Source: Bacillota bacterium (lineage in GTDB: Bacteria > Bacillota > Bacilli > Paenibacillales > NBRC-103111). From it: a stretch of DNA of 64,000 nt. Both the position numbers and the translations under genes were made by a program. Below the pieces are notes generated by a model. It saw nothing but the letters and a program-made list of their open reading frames with translations, did no database searches and was not told the origin of the DNA. Below are positions 7,324 through 14,688 of the stretch, in pieces (within the stretch, counting starts at the first letter, position 1; each line of letters opens with the position of its first letter). The stretch is from the NCBI GenBank assembly GCA_023393235.1, contig JAEWMH010000131.1:1-64000 (forward strand). Reading direction: 5' to 3'.

Positions 7324-7867
7324 CACCCAGGCCATTGCCAGACTGATCCGGGAAATCGGAGAGCTGGAGATTCCGTCCAGCGGCACCAGCATGCGCCCGC
7401 TGATCCGGGAGGGGGACCGCTGCAGGTTTGTTCCTTTGGCGGACCGTCCTTCCCTGGGGGATATTCTTCTGGTGGCGGAGGCGGACGGGCGTCTGGTGGG
7501 ACACCGGTTAATCCGCGTGGCGGAGACGGGGGGAGAGACACTGTATATCTGCAAGGGTGATTCCAACCTCAACCCGGATGCGCCCGCCAGAGCCAATCAG
7601 ATTATCGGAAAAATGACGGATATCCGCAAGGTGCGGTTTGTGATGCATGCGGATCAAGGCCTTGCCCGCTGGTGGGGACGGCTTTTGGTGCGCCGGCCGG
7701 GACTGTCCCGGCTGATCCGCCTGTATCTGCGGGCGGAACGGCGCCTGCGGCGTCTGCGGCAGCCGAAGGGAGAGCAGGCCGCAGCGGGTGGACCGGCTTC
7801 TGCGGGTAAACCGCGCGAGGCCGGATTTGAACATCCCCACGCGGGGAAGAAGCGGGGTTCTCTATGA
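7313..7867 (+). CDS. S24/S26-type serine peptidase of the peptide operon
   Basis: 184 residues. SGTSMRPLIREGDR carries the catalytic Ser26 of the S26 signal-peptidase family, and VGHRLI puts His64 where the general base sits, as in the S26B (His) branch rather than bacterial Lys-type LepB. There is no N-terminal membrane anchor; the C-terminal ~60 residues are very Arg-rich and amphipathic. It overlaps pqqD-like by 11 bases and the ABC gene by 4. A cytosolic leader-cleaving or processing role in the peptide pathway is the simplest reading. It could alternatively act on a transporter or regulator. Confidence 0.75.
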   Translation: MQADTQAIARLIREIGELEIPSSGTSMRPLIREGDRCRFVPLADRPSLGDILLVAEADGRLVGHRLIRVAETGGETLYICKGDSNLNPDAPARANQIIGKMTDIRKVRFVMHADQGLARWWGRLLVRRPGLSRLIRLYLRAERRLRRLRQPKGEQAAAGGPASAGKPREAGFEHPHAGKKRGSL

Positions 7868-10074
7868 GCGCAGTGGAGAGAAGACAACGGCGCAGCAGCC
7901 GGATCCGGATGTTCCGGCGTTTTCTGGAGCTGGGCGAGATGAAGCGGCCCATCGCCCTCTTGTGGCGCTTTATCAAACCAAGCAAATGGCTGTATATTCA
8001 GCTGATTGTGTATATGCTGGGCGGGATCGGCATGACCGTAATCTTCACCTGGTTTCTGCAGCAGCTGACCGATGCGGCGCTAAGCGGCAATGTGGGCAAA
8101 ATTACGGAGCTGCTGCTGCAGGGCATTCTGGTGGTGATCATCAACAGCATGCTGACGTATCTCTCCAGCTATATCGGCACCGCTGCGGTGCAGCAGGTCA
8201 AGCGGGATATGAAAAACACCATTTTCGGGCATATGGTCCGGCTGGAGGCGCGCTATTATAACCGGCACCACTCCGGCGAATTTGTTTCCCGGCTGACCAA
8301 TGACATTAATAATCTGGACGGCGCCATCGGCGGCAATCTGGTGCAGATGATCCGGCTGCCCCTAATGGCGCTGGCGTCCTTGTTGTACATGCTGACCATC
8401 AATTGGCGGCTGTCTGTAATTTGCCTTATGCTGGTCCCGGTGGCAGCGGTAGCGGGGAGCATGTTCGGCAAGCTGCTGCGCCGGAACACCCGTTTGATCC
8501 AGGAGTATCTCAGCCGGATGCAGGGCTTCCTGCATGAGACCTTCTCCGCCAGTCCCATTATCCGCTCCTTTACCCTGGCCGGTCTGATGACCCGCCAGTA
8601 TGAGAAGCATAACGCCCATCTGATGGGGCTGGAGATGAAGCAGGCCCGCATCCGGGGGATGTTTCAGGTAGGCTCTGCGGCAGTAGGCTCTGCCACCTTT
8701 TTCCTCAGCATGGGGCTGGGCGCTTATTTTGTGGCGGAGCGGGCCATGTCGGTGGGCAACCTGGTGGCCTTCAACAATCTGATGCACCAGATGGTTGCCC
8801 CCTTGTCCGGCCTGGCCGGGCTGTGGGGCGGGTTCCAACGCTCCCTCTCCTCTGCGGAGCGGATTGTTCATGTGCTGGAGGAGAAGGCGGAGCCCGGCTT
8901 CCCCGAGGAGGACGACCAGCCGGTGGAAGGTGCCGGGCTGGATCGGGCGGGGGCGGTTGCCGGAGGAGCGAGAGTAGGCACTGAGGCAGCGGGATCCGTA
9001 TCACCAGGAATGACGACAAAGGGAACGATTACCGGGAGAATCCCGCCTGTGGGAACAGCGGTGGGAAGCACGGCCACAGGAAGGGAGACAGCAGGAAGCT
9101 TGACCGGGGAAATTCCGCCTGTGGGAGCTAAGAATGCGGAAACAGTGGCAGCAGAAATCACAACCGGAGGCCCCCCTGCAGCAGGAAGCACACCCTTGCA
9201 CTCCCCACCGGCAGAGCGGTTTGAAGACATGCTGCGGGAAGAGGAACCGGCGGTGGATTCAGCGGCGGAACCGATTCGGGAGGAGGTATCCGGCGGCCCG
9301 TATCCTCCTGAAATTATGCTCCGGGATGTGTCCTTCACCTATGAGGATGGTGCACCCGTGTTGGAGCAGCTGAATCTTACCGTTCCGGCGGGCAAGGTGG
9401 TTGCACTGGTAGGCCACAGCGGAGCAGGCAAAAGCACCCTGCTCAGCCTGCTCCAGGGTTTCTACAAGCCGGATCAGGGCGAGCTGCTGCTGGATGGAAT
9501 GCCTATGGGGCGGATTCCTCTGGGAACGCTGCGGCGCTCCATTGCTTATGTGCCCCAGGAGACCTTCCTGTTCTCCGGCACCATCCGGGAGAACATCGGC
9601 TATGGTCGGCTGGATGCCAGCCAGGAGGAGATTATGCAGGCGGCCAAAGCGGCCAATGCCCTGGACTTTATCAACCGGCTGCCGGAGGGCTTCGACACTC
9701 AGGTAGGGGAGCGGGGAGCCCGCCTCTCCGGGGGCCAACGGCAGCGCATCGCCATTGCCCGGGCCATCCTGAAGGATGCGCCGGTTCTGCTCCTGGACGA
9801 GGCCACCTCGGCGCTGGATACGGAGACGGAGCATCTGGTCCAGGAGGCACTTGCCCGGCTGATGCACCGGCGGACCACCATCGTCATCGCCCACCGGCTT
9901 TCCACCATACAGAACGCTGACCTCATTGCGGTAATGGATCACGGCAAAGTCGTGGAAACCGGAACCCATTGGGAGCTCCTCCGCCGCAAGGGTCACTACT
10001 TCAAGCTGTACCAGATGCAGTTCAAGGATCAGCCGGCCTCCCCGGGAGACAGCGGCATCCGTCAGATCACGTGA
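7864..10074 (+). CDS. ABC exporter with long low-complexity linker
   Basis: 736 residues: an N-terminal six-helix exporter domain (~35-325), then a Gly/Ala/Thr/Pro-rich linker (~343-480), then a nucleotide-binding domain with Walker A GHSGAGKST (K523), signature LSGGQRQR and Walker B VLLLDEATSALD. It is a half-transporter working as a homodimer; there is no C39 peptidase domain, which fits the separate S26-type peptidase encoded just upstream. The linker holds a repeat, TGRIPPVGT and TGEIPPVGA, 24 residues apart. Ordinary exporters of this type are ~580 residues; the extra ~140 are the linker. It likely exports the mature peptide. Last gene of the operon. Confidence 0.88.
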   Translation: MSAVERRQRRSSRIRMFRRFLELGEMKRPIALLWRFIKPSKWLYIQLIVYMLGGIGMTVIFTWFLQQLTDAALSGNVGKITELLLQGILVVIINSMLTYLSSYIGTAAVQQVKRDMKNTIFGHMVRLEARYYNRHHSGEFVSRLTNDINNLDGAIGGNLVQMIRLPLMALASLLYMLTINWRLSVICLMLVPVAAVAGSMFGKLLRRNTRLIQEYLSRMQGFLHETFSASPIIRSFTLAGLMTRQYEKHNAHLMGLEMKQARIRGMFQVGSAAVGSATFFLSMGLGAYFVAERAMSVGNLVAFNNLMHQMVAPLSGLAGLWGGFQRSLSSAERIVHVLEEKAEPGFPEEDDQPVEGAGLDRAGAVAGGARVGTEAAGSVSPGMTTKGTITGRIPPVGTAVGSTATGRETAGSLTGEIPPVGAKNAETVAAEITTGGPPAAGSTPLHSPPAERFEDMLREEEPAVDSAAEPIREEVSGGPYPPEIMLRDVSFTYEDGAPVLEQLNLTVPAGKVVALVGHSGAGKSTLLSLLQGFYKPDQGELLLDGMPMGRIPLGTLRRSIAYVPQETFLFSGTIRENIGYGRLDASQEEIMQAAKAANALDFINRLPEGFDTQVGERGARLSGGQRQRIAIARAILKDAPVLLLDEATSALDTETEHLVQEALARLMHRRTTIVIAHRLSTIQNADLIAVMDHGKVVETGTHWELLRRKGHYFKLYQMQFKDQPASPGDSGIRQIT

Positions 10075-10085
10075 AAGTTTAACCA

Positions 10086-10110
10086 GGCCCGCCCCTTCCG
10101 GCGGGTTTTT
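10086..10110 (+). terminator. Terminator of the peptide maturation operon
   Basis: CCCGCC-CCTTCC-GGCGGG followed by TTTTT, 13 bases past the exporter stop. Confidence 0.8.
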
Positions 10111-10175
10111 ATTTGTCTGCGGCAGATGAAGCCTCCAGTTAGTTGGTTGGGACGGTGGGGCACAGGGGCAACTAC

Positions 10176-10385
10176 TGGTAACACCCACTTTTATATGCTT
10201 ATGGAGGGTACCAGGTAACCTGTATTTATGTGCTAACAAGGGGGGATCTGGTAACCAGTGTCTATGAGCTTATGGGGGTACCCAATAACCTGCGTTTATG
10301 TGCTAATAGAAACACTTGCGTTTATGTGCTAACGGAGGTTTAACTAGTGTCACCTGTGTCTATGGGCTAATGGAGGGGTACCCGG
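10176..10385. repeat. Tandem imperfect repeat, about six units of 27-37 bases
   Basis: The core TTTATGTGCTAA or TCTATGAGCTTA recurs at about 10190, 10224, 10259, 10293, 10319 and 10357, usually followed by a GGGGGTACC-like block and TAACC. Units drift in sequence, there are no unique spacers and no cas genes. No coding frame is supported. Function unknown. Confidence 0.7.
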
Positions 10386-10397
10386 GGTTCTCCTGCT

Positions 10398-10625
10398 CTA
10401 AAGGAACTCAGAGGATTGAGTTACACCTTGAGTTCTTCTGCTCTAAAGGAACTCAGAGGCTCTTACAGCAGCAAAATCGGGGTTTTGAGTTTCTTACGGA
10501 ACTGAGAAGCCCTTAGCCGGTTAAATTGGTGTAAAAGAGGTGTACATGGGGCGCTAAGCGCTTCTGAGTTCCGTTAGAGCGGAAATACTCCACAAAAGTT
10601 ACTCTAAGAGCCGCTCATTTCCGTT
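10398..10625. repeat. Interspersed AACGGAACTCAG repeat, copy before the EPS operon
   Basis: Contains CTAAAGGAACTCAGAGG twice, TTACGGAACTGAGAAGC, and inverted forms CTTCTGAGTTCCGTTAG. The same module occurs at 32645-32830, with variants at 25720-25910 and 60775-60965. Always intergenic. Confidence 0.7.
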
Positions 10626-10674
10626 ACGCACACTCCCTTGAGGAACTTCTCCTCCTACTTGGTCTGTTCCCTAA

Positions 10675-10830
10675 GCTAAAGGGATAATGGCCCACAAGAG
10701 CGGGGCAGTCCACCTGAGCCAAAGGGATAATGGCCCGCAAGCGGGGCAGTCCTCCTGAGCCAAGGGGATAATGGCCAACAAGAGCGGCACCTCTCCCTGA
10801 GCCAATGGGATAATAGGCGACAAGGCAGCA
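10675..10830. repeat. Four tandem units of about 42 bases
   Basis: GGGATAATGGCC begins at 10681, 10724 and 10765 and GGGATAATAGGC at 10807, each preceded by GAGCCAA/AGCTAAA, giving a period of 41-43 bases. The period is near 14 codons, so open frames run through on the minus strand, but they lack a ribosome site and consistent composition and are not called genes. Confidence 0.72.
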
Positions 10831-11046
10831 AACCACTCCACCCATCCCACCCATCCAACCGCCGCGGACTTCCCGTGACCAACATTGCTCGCCCGCCCGC
10901 AACAACCCCATCGCCCCCATCCTACCCCCCACGCTCCGCCGTCTCCAACGACGGCCTTCCCTGTTCCGTCCCTAAAAATCTCTTCTATATATATGGAAGC
11001 GTAATCATTGAAACTGTATGCGCTTCTATTTGTGAAATCGTTCATG
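10831..11046. other. Non-coding stretch before the EPS promoters
   Basis: C-rich on this strand at 10831-10960, then AT-rich to the first promoter. No convincing gene, RNA or hairpin is seen here. Confidence 0.5.
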
Positions 11047-11051
11047 TGGCA

Positions 11052-11080
11052 TTGACAAGATACAATGTGTAACATAAATT
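11052..11080 (+). promoter_or_regulatory. EPS operon distal promoter with operator
   Basis: Consensus -35 TTGACA (11052-11057), 17-base spacer containing GATACAATGTGTAAC (11059-11073, one mismatch in the right arm) and -10 TAAATT (11075-11080). Confidence 0.78.
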
Positions 11081-11180
11081 AGTGGATATAGATTGCTTCG
11101 TTCCGTATCACGACAACATTCGCACACTTATGAAAACAAAAGAAAACCAGTGATGGAATGCGACATTTTCTCAATTACAG

Positions 11181-11209
11181 TTGACAAGATACAAATTGTA
11201 TCATAAAGT
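11181..11209 (+). promoter_or_regulatory. EPS operon proximal promoter with operator
   Basis: Consensus -35 TTGACA (11181-11186), spacer containing the perfect palindrome GATACAAATTGTATC (11188-11202), and -10 TAAAGT (11204-11209). About 80 bases ahead of the first EPS gene. A further palindrome TTCGCATGCGAA follows at 11239-11250. Confidence 0.8.
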
Positions 11210-11290
11210 TAGATTCAGGCGATGATACGAAACGTAACTTCGCATGCGAAATAATTGATTATATTAACAGATTGGGAGTGAGGATGAGGT

Positions 11291-12028
11291 ATGGAACTGA
11301 AAAACTATTGGCGGGCAGTGAAGAAGAGGCTCTGGCTGATCCTGCTTTGTGTAGCAGCTGCTACAGCAACGACTGCTTTTTACACCTTCGACCGGTATAC
11401 ACCCCAGTACCAGGCTTCCTCCAAGCTGGTCATCAATCAGACCTTCAGCAATGATTCCGGTGTGGAGATCATGGATACCGGAGCGATGAACAACAACATC
11501 CGCTTGATTGAAACCTACAAGGAGATCATCCGCAGCTCCGCCATTATGGAGAAGGTAGTGGCCAAATACCCGGAGCTGAACGCCACCTCCGATGAGCTGA
11601 TCCGGACCGTCAATGTGTATTCGGTGAACAACACACAGATCATGATGATTTCGGCTTCCGGCTTAGCCTATGAGCGGACTGCAAAAATCGTTAACGGTGT
11701 ATCCGAGGTTTTCCGTTCCGAAATTCCCCGCATCATGAAAATTAACAATGTTACCCTTCTGACGGAAGCCCCGATGCTGAACAATCCGCAGCCGGTCAAC
11801 TCGCCCGCTATTTCCAATATGCTGCTCAGCTTCATCATCGCGCTTTTGTTCTCCGTTGGTCTGGTCTTCCTGCTGGAATACATGGATGACACCATCAAAA
11901 CCGAGGACGACATCCTCAAGGTATTCGACGTCCCGGTTCTGGCTAACGTTACAGCCATCGAGAAGAAGGATATGAGACGACATACACCACTGAAAGCAGG
12001 TGAACCTTATGCCACGCTTAACCGCTGA
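11291..12028 (+). CDS. Wzz-like polysaccharide chain-length / BY-kinase modulator protein
   Basis: 245 residues of the YveK/CapA/EpsA type. An N-terminal membrane helix (WLILLCVAAATATTAFYTF) is followed by an outside domain with IRLIETYKEIIRS and a second helix (MLLSFIIALLFSVGLVFLLEYM), leaving a cytosolic tail that activates the BY-kinase encoded next. It sets polymer length and couples kinase activity to assembly at the membrane. First gene of the EPS operon, overlapping the kinase start. Confidence 0.9.
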   Translation: MELKNYWRAVKKRLWLILLCVAAATATTAFYTFDRYTPQYQASSKLVINQTFSNDSGVEIMDTGAMNNNIRLIETYKEIIRSSAIMEKVVAKYPELNATSDELIRTVNVYSVNNTQIMMISASGLAYERTAKIVNGVSEVFRSEIPRIMKINNVTLLTEAPMLNNPQPVNSPAISNMLLSFIIALLFSVGLVFLLEYMDDTIKTEDDILKVFDVPVLANVTAIEKKDMRRHTPLKAGEPYATLNR

Positions 12029-12680
12029 TCAACCGGTCATCATGGACGTTAACCCGGATTCCTCCATTGCCGAGGCGTACCGGACACTCCGTACTAATAT
12101 TGAATTTTCCTCCGTCGGCAAGGAAATGCGGATCATCATGATCACCTCTGCTTCCCGGGGGGAGGGCAAGTCCACCACCGCCGTGAACCTGGCCATTTCC
12201 TTATCCCAGGCAGGGAAGAGGGTTCTCCTGATCGATGCCGACATGCGCAACTCCTCCATTCACCGGATTCTCCGCGTGGACAACAAAAAAGGCCTGGCCA
12301 ACTATCTGGCCCTGCAGACGGAGCTTGCCGAGATTATAACGCCGACCCATATTCCCAATCTTAGCGTCATCCCGTCCGGCACCCAGCCGCCCAACCCGGC
12401 GGAGCTTCTGACCATGAACCAGATGGATCTTTTGCTGGCAGAGCTGAAGAAGGATTTCCACACCATTATTCTGGATACTCCCTCTGCCTTGTCCGTAACA
12501 GATGCCCAGATTATCGCAGCCAAGTCCGACGGGGTGCTTCTCGTAGTGGAGCAGGGTTTTGTGAAACGGGAGGCCGGCAAGAAGGTTAAGGCGTACCTCA
12601 AGCATGTGAATGCCCGCCTGTTGGGTGTGGTATTTAACAAGATTAATAAAGCCAATGTAGATACTTACGCCGGACGCTAA
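12009..12680 (+). CDS. CpsD/CapB-type tyrosine autokinase (BY-kinase)
   Basis: 223 residues: EAYRTLRTNIEFS motif, Walker A ASRGEGKST (K54), Walker A' VLLIDADMR and Walker B IILDTPS. It autophosphorylates on tyrosine and cycles with the Wzz-like partner to control polymerisation. The tail has only one Tyr (DTYAGR) instead of the usual Tyr cluster, and no cognate phosphatase (CpsB/YwqE type) is in the operon. ATG 12009 is chosen over GTG 12000 for its better spacing to AGGTG. It overlaps the upstream gene by 20 bases. Confidence 0.88.
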   Translation: MPRLTADQPVIMDVNPDSSIAEAYRTLRTNIEFSSVGKEMRIIMITSASRGEGKSTTAVNLAISLSQAGKRVLLIDADMRNSSIHRILRVDNKKGLANYLALQTELAEIITPTHIPNLSVIPSGTQPPNPAELLTMNQMDLLLAELKKDFHTIILDTPSALSVTDAQIIAAKSDGVLLVVEQGFVKREAGKKVKAYLKHVNARLLGVVFNKINKANVDTYAGR

Positions 12681-12744
12681 AGCCCACAAACATCCATAAC
12701 GGCTGCCGCAGCCGGCAAGAGTCACAAGCGGCAGGTAATGTCTA

Positions 12745-12860
12745 CTGCACCTGTATCACTGTAGGCACTCGGTCATGCTGTGGGCCCACGAGGCCTTAGA
12801 CGTTCATCGTCAAGGGTATGATGTGAGGACGGGTTCAATGCCCTTTTCAAAACAAACAAC
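12745..12860 (+). ncRNA. Structured leader in EPS operon, candidate EAR/epsC RNA
   Basis: A 302-base gap between BY-kinase and galU holds several nested stems: GGGCC/GGCC near 12782-12796, GACG-TTCAT-CGTC near 12799-12811, AAGGG near 12812 with CCCTT near 12845, and GGG-TTCAAT-GCCC. In Bacillus eps operons the antitermination element EAR (epsC motif) lies at just this position after the kinase gene. An intrinsic terminator follows at 12898-12925, which such an element would overcome. The position and architecture are seen; identity with EAR is inferred from memory of the motif and not tested. Confidence 0.5.
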
Positions 12861-12897
12861 CAAGTGGATGGAAAAATAAGCCTACATTCCCCACCTC

Positions 12898-12925
12898 CAA
12901 GCAAGGAAGGTGTGCTTGTTTTTTT
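12898..12925 (+). terminator. Intrinsic terminator inside the EPS operon
   Basis: CAAGCA-9 bases-TGCTTG followed by seven T, 58 bases before the galU start. A competing hairpin CACCTCC/GGAAGGTG overlaps its left arm. With galU and all later genes downstream, this implies attenuation or antitermination. Confidence 0.72.
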
Positions 12926-12982
12926 ATCCACATCCATAAGTCGCAGCAAACATTCCAATTATCTTTATAAGGAGGAACCGTA

Positions 12983-13876
12983 ATGAAAAAAGTCAGAAAA
13001 GCCATTATTCCTGCTGCCGGTTTGGGAACCCGTTTCTTGCCGGCTACCAAAGCCATGCCCAAGGAAATGCTGCCCATCATCGACAAACCCACGATTCAAT
13101 ACATCGTGGAAGAAGCGGTCGCCTCCGGCATCGAGGATATCATCATTGTAACCGGAAAAGGCAAACGTGCCATCGAGGATCATTTTGACCATGCCTTCGA
13201 GTTGGAGAGCACACTTGTTGAAAAAGGCAAGCTGAAGCTGCTGGAGGAGGTACAGCGTTCCTCCAAGGTGGATATCCACTATATCCGCCAAAAGGAGCCT
13301 AAGGGACTGGGCCACGCCGTCTGGTGCGCCCGGCGCTTCATCGGGGATGAGCCGTTCGCCGTGTTATTGGGAGACGATATTGTCAGCGGAGAACAACCCT
13401 GCACCAAGCAGCTGATCAGCCAATATGAAAAAACCGGCTGCTCGGTCATCGGCGTCCAGCCGGTATCCGATCAGGAAACCCAGCGTTACGGCATAGTAGA
13501 CCCGATTATGAAGGACGGCCTGCTGTATCAGGTCCGGAATTTTGTAGAGAAGCCGCCTTTTGGTACGGCCCCCTCCAATCTGGCGATTATGGGACGTTAT
13601 GTGCTCACACCGGAGATTTTTGATTTCCTGGATCTTCAGGAAAAAGGGGCGGGCGGCGAAATTCAGCTCACGGACGCCATTCAGAAGCTGAATGATGCAC
13701 AGAAGGTATTCGCGTATCATTTCCAAGGCAAACGTTATGATGTGGGCGAGAAGCTGGGCTTTATCCTGACGACGCTGGAATTTGCCCTATGCAATCCGGA
13801 GCTGCGCCAGCCGCTGATGCAGGAGCTGGAGCGGATGGTCAATACCAAAGAATTTATGCCGCGTGTGATCGGTTAA
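12983..13876 (+). CDS. galU: UTP-glucose-1-phosphate uridylyltransferase
   Basis: 297 residues, normal length for GtaB/GalU. The N-terminal KAIIPAAGLGTRFLPATKAM is the nucleotide-binding signature, with KEMLPIIDKPTIQYIVEEA after it. It makes UDP-glucose from UTP and glucose-1-phosphate in the cytosol, feeding the polymer directly and the UDP-glucose dehydrogenase at 14689. ATG 12983 follows AAGGAGG. First gene after the intra-operon terminator. Confidence 0.95.
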   Translation: MKKVRKAIIPAAGLGTRFLPATKAMPKEMLPIIDKPTIQYIVEEAVASGIEDIIIVTGKGKRAIEDHFDHAFELESTLVEKGKLKLLEEVQRSSKVDIHYIRQKEPKGLGHAVWCARRFIGDEPFAVLLGDDIVSGEQPCTKQLISQYEKTGCSVIGVQPVSDQETQRYGIVDPIMKDGLLYQVRNFVEKPPFGTAPSNLAIMGRYVLTPEIFDFLDLQEKGAGGEIQLTDAIQKLNDAQKVFAYHFQGKRYDVGEKLGFILTTLEFALCNPELRQPLMQELERMVNTKEFMPRVIG

Positions 13877-13892
13877 AAAGGAGTGTGGAATC

Positions 13893-14585
13893 ATGCCTAA
13901 TTATTCATTCGATGGACAGGCGCTGCCATCCCGGGCTGTATATTCCGATACAGCCGCATCGGTCAATCCCAACGAACGCAAGCTGTATCTGGCAACCAAA
14001 AGGCTGCTGGATTTTTTCGGCGCGCTCGCCGGGTTGTTGCTGTTGACCCCGTTGTTCGCAATTGTGGCGGCTCTCATCAAGCTTGAAGATCCCAAAGGCT
14101 CCGTCTTCTTCAAGCAAGTTCGGGTGGGCAAGGACGGCAGGGAATTCCACATGTATAAATTCCGCTCGATGATAGCCAATGCGGAAGCGCTGCTCGATGA
14201 GCTGCTGGATCAGAATGAAGTGGGCGGCGCCATGTTCAAAATGAAGAATGACCCCCGGGTTACCCGGATCGGACGCTTCATCCGCAAAACCAGCATCGAT
14301 GAGCTGCCCCAGCTGTGGAACGTGCTGCGGGGAGAAATGAGCCTGGTTGGGCCGCGGCCTTCCCTTCCCCGTGAAGTGGAGGAATACTCCCACTTTGACC
14401 GCCAGCGTCTATTGGTTACACCGGGCTGCACCGGCCTGTGGCAGGTGAGCGGACGTAACAGCCTCTCCTTCGACGAGATGGTGGAGCTGGACCTTCATTA
14501 TATAGAGAAGCGCAGCTTCTTCTATGATGTGAAGCTGATCATCCGCACGGTCAAGATCATGATCGCGCCGAACAGCGCGTACTAA
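13893..14585 (+). CDS. Undecaprenyl-phosphate sugar phosphotransferase (initiating enzyme)
   Basis: 230 residues, a short bacterial-sugar-transferase protein (WbaP/EpsL C-terminal-domain type). One membrane helix (FFGALAGLLLLTPLFAIVAAL) is followed by KQVRVGKDGREFHMYKFRSM, the DPRVTRIGRFIRKTSIDELPQLWNVLRG block and GPRPSLPREVEEY. It transfers a sugar-1-phosphate, probably glucose or galactose from its UDP form, to the lipid carrier and so starts each repeat unit. The ribosome site is AAAGGAGTG. Confidence 0.92.
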   Translation: MPNYSFDGQALPSRAVYSDTAASVNPNERKLYLATKRLLDFFGALAGLLLLTPLFAIVAALIKLEDPKGSVFFKQVRVGKDGREFHMYKFRSMIANAEALLDELLDQNEVGGAMFKMKNDPRVTRIGRFIRKTSIDELPQLWNVLRGEMSLVGPRPSLPREVEEYSHFDRQRLLVTPGCTGLWQVSGRNSLSFDEMVELDLHYIEKRSFFYDVKLIIRTVKIMIAPNSAY

Positions 14586-14586
14586 A

Positions 14587-14654
14587 ATTATCCCCCAAAA
14601 GTGAAGCGAAGCTCTGAAGCTTAATCCGATACCTTTCGGGGGAGCCCCCAGATA
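14587..14654 (+). repeat. Inverted-pair element, left copy
   Basis: About 68 bases between the initiating transferase and the dehydrogenase: ATTATCCCCCAAAAGTGAAG at the left and GATACCTTTCGGGGGAGCC at the right. An inverted copy with roughly 80 percent identity is at 24392-24460. Internally palindromic (CCCCCAAAAG/CTTTCGGGGG; GGGGGAGCCCCC). Confidence 0.75.
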
Positions 14655-14688
14655 AGCCATGAAAAATTAAACGTTGGGAGCGTTAAGC

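Noticed and set aside
1406..10074. Complete lasso peptide cluster
   Set aside because: No asparagine-synthetase-like cyclase or transglutaminase-like leader peptidase in the window, and the candidate core lacks ring-forming residues.
10316..10516. Plus-strand open frame of 66 residues
   Set aside because: Runs through tandem and dispersed repeats with no ribosome site.
10176..10830. Possible CRISPR array
   Set aside because: Units are imperfect, directly abutting, have no unique spacers, and there are no cas genes.
10671..11075. Minus-strand open frame of 134 residues with repeated AIIPLAQ
   Set aside because: It is the translation of the 42-base tandem repeat plus the promoter region; no ribosome site, unlikely composition.
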